A stretch of DNA of 64,000 bases from Ruminococcus sp. (GTDB lineage: Bacteria; Bacillota; Clostridia; Oscillospirales; Ruminococcaceae), in the NCBI GenBank assembly GCA_029060755.1, contig JAIDTI010000083.1, positions 1 through 64,000 of the forward strand, given 5' to 3'. A program made the translations under genes and the position numbers. The notes beneath the pieces were generated by a model that made no database searches, had not been told where the DNA came from, and saw only the letters and a list, made by a program, of their open reading frames with translations. Positions 61,262 through 64,000 of this stretch are shown one piece after another (the first letter of the stretch is position 1; every line of letters starts with the position of its first letter).

Positions 61262-62602
61262 TTGAATATACTGCTTATCATATTGGGAAAAATAATTGTA
61301 TGTATACTGCATCTTTTCAGGCGAAATGCAGGCAATCTTCCGGGTATAATATTGTGGCATCTCACAGGCGGAAAGTGCTGTAAGATGTTCAGGGTTGACT
61401 GCCCGATTATAGCTGTAACAGGTACAAACGGCAAAACATCAGTAACAAACTGTATTGCACAGCTTTTTGAAAAAAGCGGAAAGAAAATTATCATAAACAA
61501 AGAGGGCAATAATCTTGATACGGGTATATGTTCACTTTTATTGAGGTACTGCGATATATCAGGAAAAATTGATGCTGATTATCTGATACTTGAAACGGAC
61601 GAAAGTCACGTTCCTGTTGTATATTCGCAACTGAATCTGGAAACACTTGTTGTACTTGATTTTTTCCGTGACCAGCTTGACCGCAATGGTGAAATGGAAA
61701 CGCTCATACAGAAAATCAACACTTTCTGTAAAACGTTTAAAGGAAATCTTCTGCTTAATCTTGATGACCCGAATACAGCACGTCTTGGAAAAGCTAATCC
61801 CGAAAATAAGAATGTTAAGTATTTTCATGCAGAACGCTATAAATTTGCAACAGATAATATTTATGAGGCATCAGAAGGCAGATTCTGTCCGTTTTGCGGT
61901 GATGTTCTTGAGTACGAATATTATCAGTATTCGCATATTGGCAAATTCAGATGTAAAAAATGCGGATTCGGTGATGTCAAACCATACATTACAGCAAGCA
62001 GTATTGACCTTGAAAAGCCTGTTTTTGCAGCAGACAAGCATCAATATTTCCCGAAACTCAACAGTATCTACAATATCTACAATATGACGGCAGTTGCAGG
62101 AATTGCAAAGCTTTATGGTATAAAGCAGGAAGTTACAGACAAAGTAATATCAGAATATACCGTGAAAAACGGACGTATGGAGAATTTTATGCTCAAAGAC
62201 AGAAAAACCACTCTTAATCTTGCAAAAAATCCTGTTGGTGCAAATATGACATTGCGTGTTATGAATGAGATGCAGGGCGAAAAGGAATTATTGTTTGTAT
62301 TAAATGATAATGTGGCGGACGGTCTTGACGTTTCGTGGATATGGGATATAAATTTCAGCATTTTTGAGCGTGTAACAAGGGTTATAACATCAGGCACAAG
62401 GGCTTATGATATAGCTGTAAGAATAAAGTGTGCAGGATATAACCACGAAAATATAGTGGTACGTCCTGACCTTGACAAAGCTGTTGCAGAACTTGCAAAA
62501 ACAGATGGCAGAAAGTTTGTAATAGCAAATTATACGGCAGTTCAGCCCACAAGAACCGCACTGAAACGATATATTTCAGAGAACGGAGGGAAATATGAAT
62601 AA
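61262..62602 (+). CDS. murT: Lipid II isoglutaminyl synthase, Mur-ligase subunit MurT
   Basis: With GatD, amidates the D-Glu of lipid II to D-isoglutamine. The 446 residues have an N-terminal membrane-proximal helix, a Mur ligase ATP motif VTGTNGKTSVTNC near 52, a zinc ribbon (CPFCGDVL near 207 and CKKCGFG near 231), and a C-terminal DUF1727-type domain (VKNGRMENF, NPVGANMTLRVM). The start is TTG 61262 with GGGGGA upstream. It overlaps gatD by 8 bases. The ribbon and glutamine-amidotransferase partner separate it from ordinary Mur ligases. Confidence 0.94.
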   Translation: MNILLIILGKIIVCILHLFRRNAGNLPGIILWHLTGGKCCKMFRVDCPIIAVTGTNGKTSVTNCIAQLFEKSGKKIIINKEGNNLDTGICSLLLRYCDISGKIDADYLILETDESHVPVVYSQLNLETLVVLDFFRDQLDRNGEMETLIQKINTFCKTFKGNLLLNLDDPNTARLGKANPENKNVKYFHAERYKFATDNIYEASEGRFCPFCGDVLEYEYYQYSHIGKFRCKKCGFGDVKPYITASSIDLEKPVFAADKHQYFPKLNSIYNIYNMTAVAGIAKLYGIKQEVTDKVISEYTVKNGRMENFMLKDRKTTLNLAKNPVGANMTLRVMNEMQGEKELLFVLNDNVADGLDVSWIWDINFSIFERVTRVITSGTRAYDIAVRIKCAGYNHENIVVRPDLDKAVAELAKTDGRKFVIANYTAVQPTRTALKRYISENGGKYE

Positions 62603-63335
62603 GCTGAAAGTTCTGCATATGTATGCGGATTTACTTGACCTTTATGGTGACGGCGGTAATATGGAGATACTGAAATACCGCTGTAAAATGCGTGGTGTTG
62701 AGTGTGAGATTGACAGATATTCAACAAATTCCGAAATACCTGATTTTTCGTCATATGATTTAATTTATCTTGGCGGAGGTGCAGACCTTGAACAACAGCA
62801 TATTTCTGAAGATTTGCAGAAGTGCAGAAACGGAATCGCAAAGGCGTACAAAAAAGGAGTGTTTCTTTTTCTGATATGCGGAGGTTATCAGCTTTTCGGA
62901 AAGTACTATAAAGATGCGGACGGAAATAAAATCAAAGGTCTTGGACTTTTTGATTACTATACAGTTGCAGAGCCGGACAGAAAAAAGCGTTGTATCGGCA
63001 ATATCATTGTAAAAGCGGAAATATCGGGCAAAGAAGTTGATATTCTTGGATTTGAGAATCACGGGGGACAGACAAAGGGTGTAAAAACTCCGCTTGGCAA
63101 GGTGGTATATGGTCATGGCAACTGTACAAATAGTGCTAATGAGGGATATTTTGAAAAGAACGTGATTGCAACATATATGCACGGTTGCTGTTTGTCGAAA
63201 AATCCCGAATTATCGGACTATATTATCACATACTGTCTTGCAAGGAGCATAGGAAAAAAGGTGAAGCTTGCACCGCTTGATGATTCACTTGAAAAAAAGT
63301 GCAGGCAGATTATGGTTGACAGACTTACAAAATAA
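62595..63335 (+). CDS. gatD: Lipid II isoglutaminyl synthase, glutamine amidotransferase subunit GatD
   Basis: Supplies ammonia from glutamine to MurT. The 246-residue class I amidotransferase (CobB/CobQ-like) has GDGGNMEIL near 16, LGGGADLEQQ near 59, the catalytic Cys in FLFLICGGYQLFG near 96, and the His in ATYMHGCCLSKNPELSDY near 195. ATG 62595 lies inside the murT end, with GGAGGG upstream. Confidence 0.94.
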   Translation: MNKLKVLHMYADLLDLYGDGGNMEILKYRCKMRGVECEIDRYSTNSEIPDFSSYDLIYLGGGADLEQQHISEDLQKCRNGIAKAYKKGVFLFLICGGYQLFGKYYKDADGNKIKGLGLFDYYTVAEPDRKKRCIGNIIVKAEISGKEVDILGFENHGGQTKGVKTPLGKVVYGHGNCTNSANEGYFEKNVIATYMHGCCLSKNPELSDYIITYCLARSIGKKVKLAPLDDSLEKKCRQIMVDRLTK

Positions 63336-63346
63336 ACAGGAGATTT

Positions 63347-64000
63347 ATGAAAAAATATTTAACAGCATTTATTTTTATTTTGACAGCATTGACTTCATGC
63401 GGAAAAACTGTCGGAACAGACAGCGATATATCAGAAGTATCAGAAACTGAAACATCTGCAACTTCTACTGAAAAAACAACTGAAATTCACACAACAACAA
63501 AAACGTCAGTAACATCTGTTAAAGCAGTGAGTAATGATGTGCCTGAATCGGTTGTACTTGTGACTGCTGATACTGTTGAAGTATACGAAGATGTGACAAC
63601 AGCTGAATTTGTGACTGATACAAATGTTGAGATTATATATGGTTATGTATCGCTTGATACGTCGGAACTTGGCGAAAAATCTGTTGACATTGTATTTGAG
63701 TATGAGGGTGGAACTTATCGCAAAACAGTAGATTATACTGTTACTGATACAACTGAACCGCTTGTGCTGAACTCTGGCTGGAATCCTTATTCGATAATCG
63801 GACAGCCTTTTGATGTAAATTCCGTTGTGGGATTTGTTGATAACTATGACCGCAATCCGACTGTAACATATACTGGTGATGTAGATACTTCAACAGTGGG
63901 TGCTTACCCGATTTCCGTTACAGTTACAGACAGTTCAGGCAATTATACTTCGTGGGATATGACTGTATTTGTTGTGAACGAAAAGCCGAATCCGACTGAC
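63347..64000 (+). CDS. Lipoprotein with Ser/Thr-rich linker and Ig-like domains, truncated by window end
   Basis: From ATG 63347 (AGGAG site six bases upstream) an open frame of 218 codons runs off the window. Residues 1-18 form a lipoprotein signal peptide with the lipobox ending TSC (Cys 18). Next come a Thr/Ser/Glu-rich linker to about residue 65 and then beta-strand repeats with the YTVTDTTEPLVL and YPISVTVTDSSGNYT patterns of HYR/Ig-like bacterial adhesin domains. It is expected on the cell surface. Its function and full length are unknown. Confidence 0.8.
   Translation, partial: MKKYLTAFIFILTALTSCGKTVGTDSDISEVSETETSATSTEKTTEIHTTTKTSVTSVKAVSNDVPESVVLVTADTVEVYEDVTTAEFVTDTNVEIIYGYVSLDTSELGEKSVDIVFEYEGGTYRKTVDYTVTDTTEPLVLNSGWNPYSIIGQPFDVNSVVGFVDNYDRNPTVTYTGDVDTSTVGAYPISVTVTDSSGNYTSWDMTVFVVNEKPNPTD

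Noticed and set aside
63268-63450. 60-codon frame across the gatD end
   Set aside because: Out of frame with both gatD and the lipoprotein that begins at 63347 with a proper ribosome site and signal peptide.

Overview
The window looks like a chromosomal piece of an anaerobic, AT-rich Gram-positive Clostridia, most likely an Oscillospiraceae/Ruminococcus-type gut or rumen bacterium. The reasons are three dockerin-bearing secreted proteins, a Rex redox repressor, a SpoIIM-like protein, Thr-rich linkers in exported proteins, strong GGAGG-type ribosome sites, many consensus sigma-A promoters with 17-bp spacers, and frequent TTG starts. No rRNA, tRNA, CRISPR array, transposase or phage gene was seen. 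The first ~58 bases carry a near-exact Illumina Nextera adapter, so the left edge is a contig end with library contamination.

Region 1 (about 0.7-17.8 kb) is a fermentation and redox block. It holds aconitase, NADP-isocitrate dehydrogenase, Rex and class II fumarase, then one long uninterrupted operon: HdrB, HdrC, HdrA, an MvhD/FlxD-like protein, two 4Fe-4S proteins, an FAD/NAD(P)H reductase, and a soluble two-subunit fumarate reductase. An aspartate/alanine-exchanger-family transporter follows. I read this as a branched (split) TCA pathway. The oxidative arm makes 2-oxoglutarate and NADPH. The reductive arm takes fumarate to succinate, possibly fed by a flavin-based electron-bifurcating Hdr-Flx complex, with succinate exported by the transporter. 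A Rex-operator-like palindrome and a strong promoter precede fumC.

Region 2 (17.9-35.6 kb) has a frameshifted lipoprotein; a solute-binding lipoprotein co-transcribed with a membrane diguanylate cyclase; dCMP deaminase; a minus-strand run of a YesL-like protein, SpoIIM-like protein, proC and two CobW-type GTPases (one with a His-rich 45-bp tandem repeat); a DUF1292 protein; a Thr-rich foldase-like lipoprotein; the aroB-aroA-aroC operon with small downstream genes and a dockerin protein; glyA; and a second dCMP deaminase.

Region 3 (35.7-44.9 kb) has three tandem small membrane proteins, a decayed duplicate of the rarA 5' end, rarA, two large secreted dockerin proteins that look like protease inhibitors (one an LRR-dockerin-serpin chimera), and an ECF sigma factor with its probable membrane anti-sigma partner.

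Region 4 (44.9-48.6 kb, minus strand) has a thioesterase, a DtxR-family regulator and a murL-murD pair, suggesting D-Glu enters peptidoglycan by epimerisation of a dipeptide precursor. Region 5 (48.7-61.2 kb) is a large Ter stress island: six TerD-superfamily proteins (one TerD-TerA fusion), an AIM24-like protein, a Ca-type P-type ATPase, and a CitE-like/PRTase-TRSP/PRTase-PELOTA/HAD module of the kind predicted to make a nucleoside-like metabolite. Region 6 (61.2-64 kb) is murT-gatD (lipid II glutamate amidation) and a lipoprotein gene cut by the window end.
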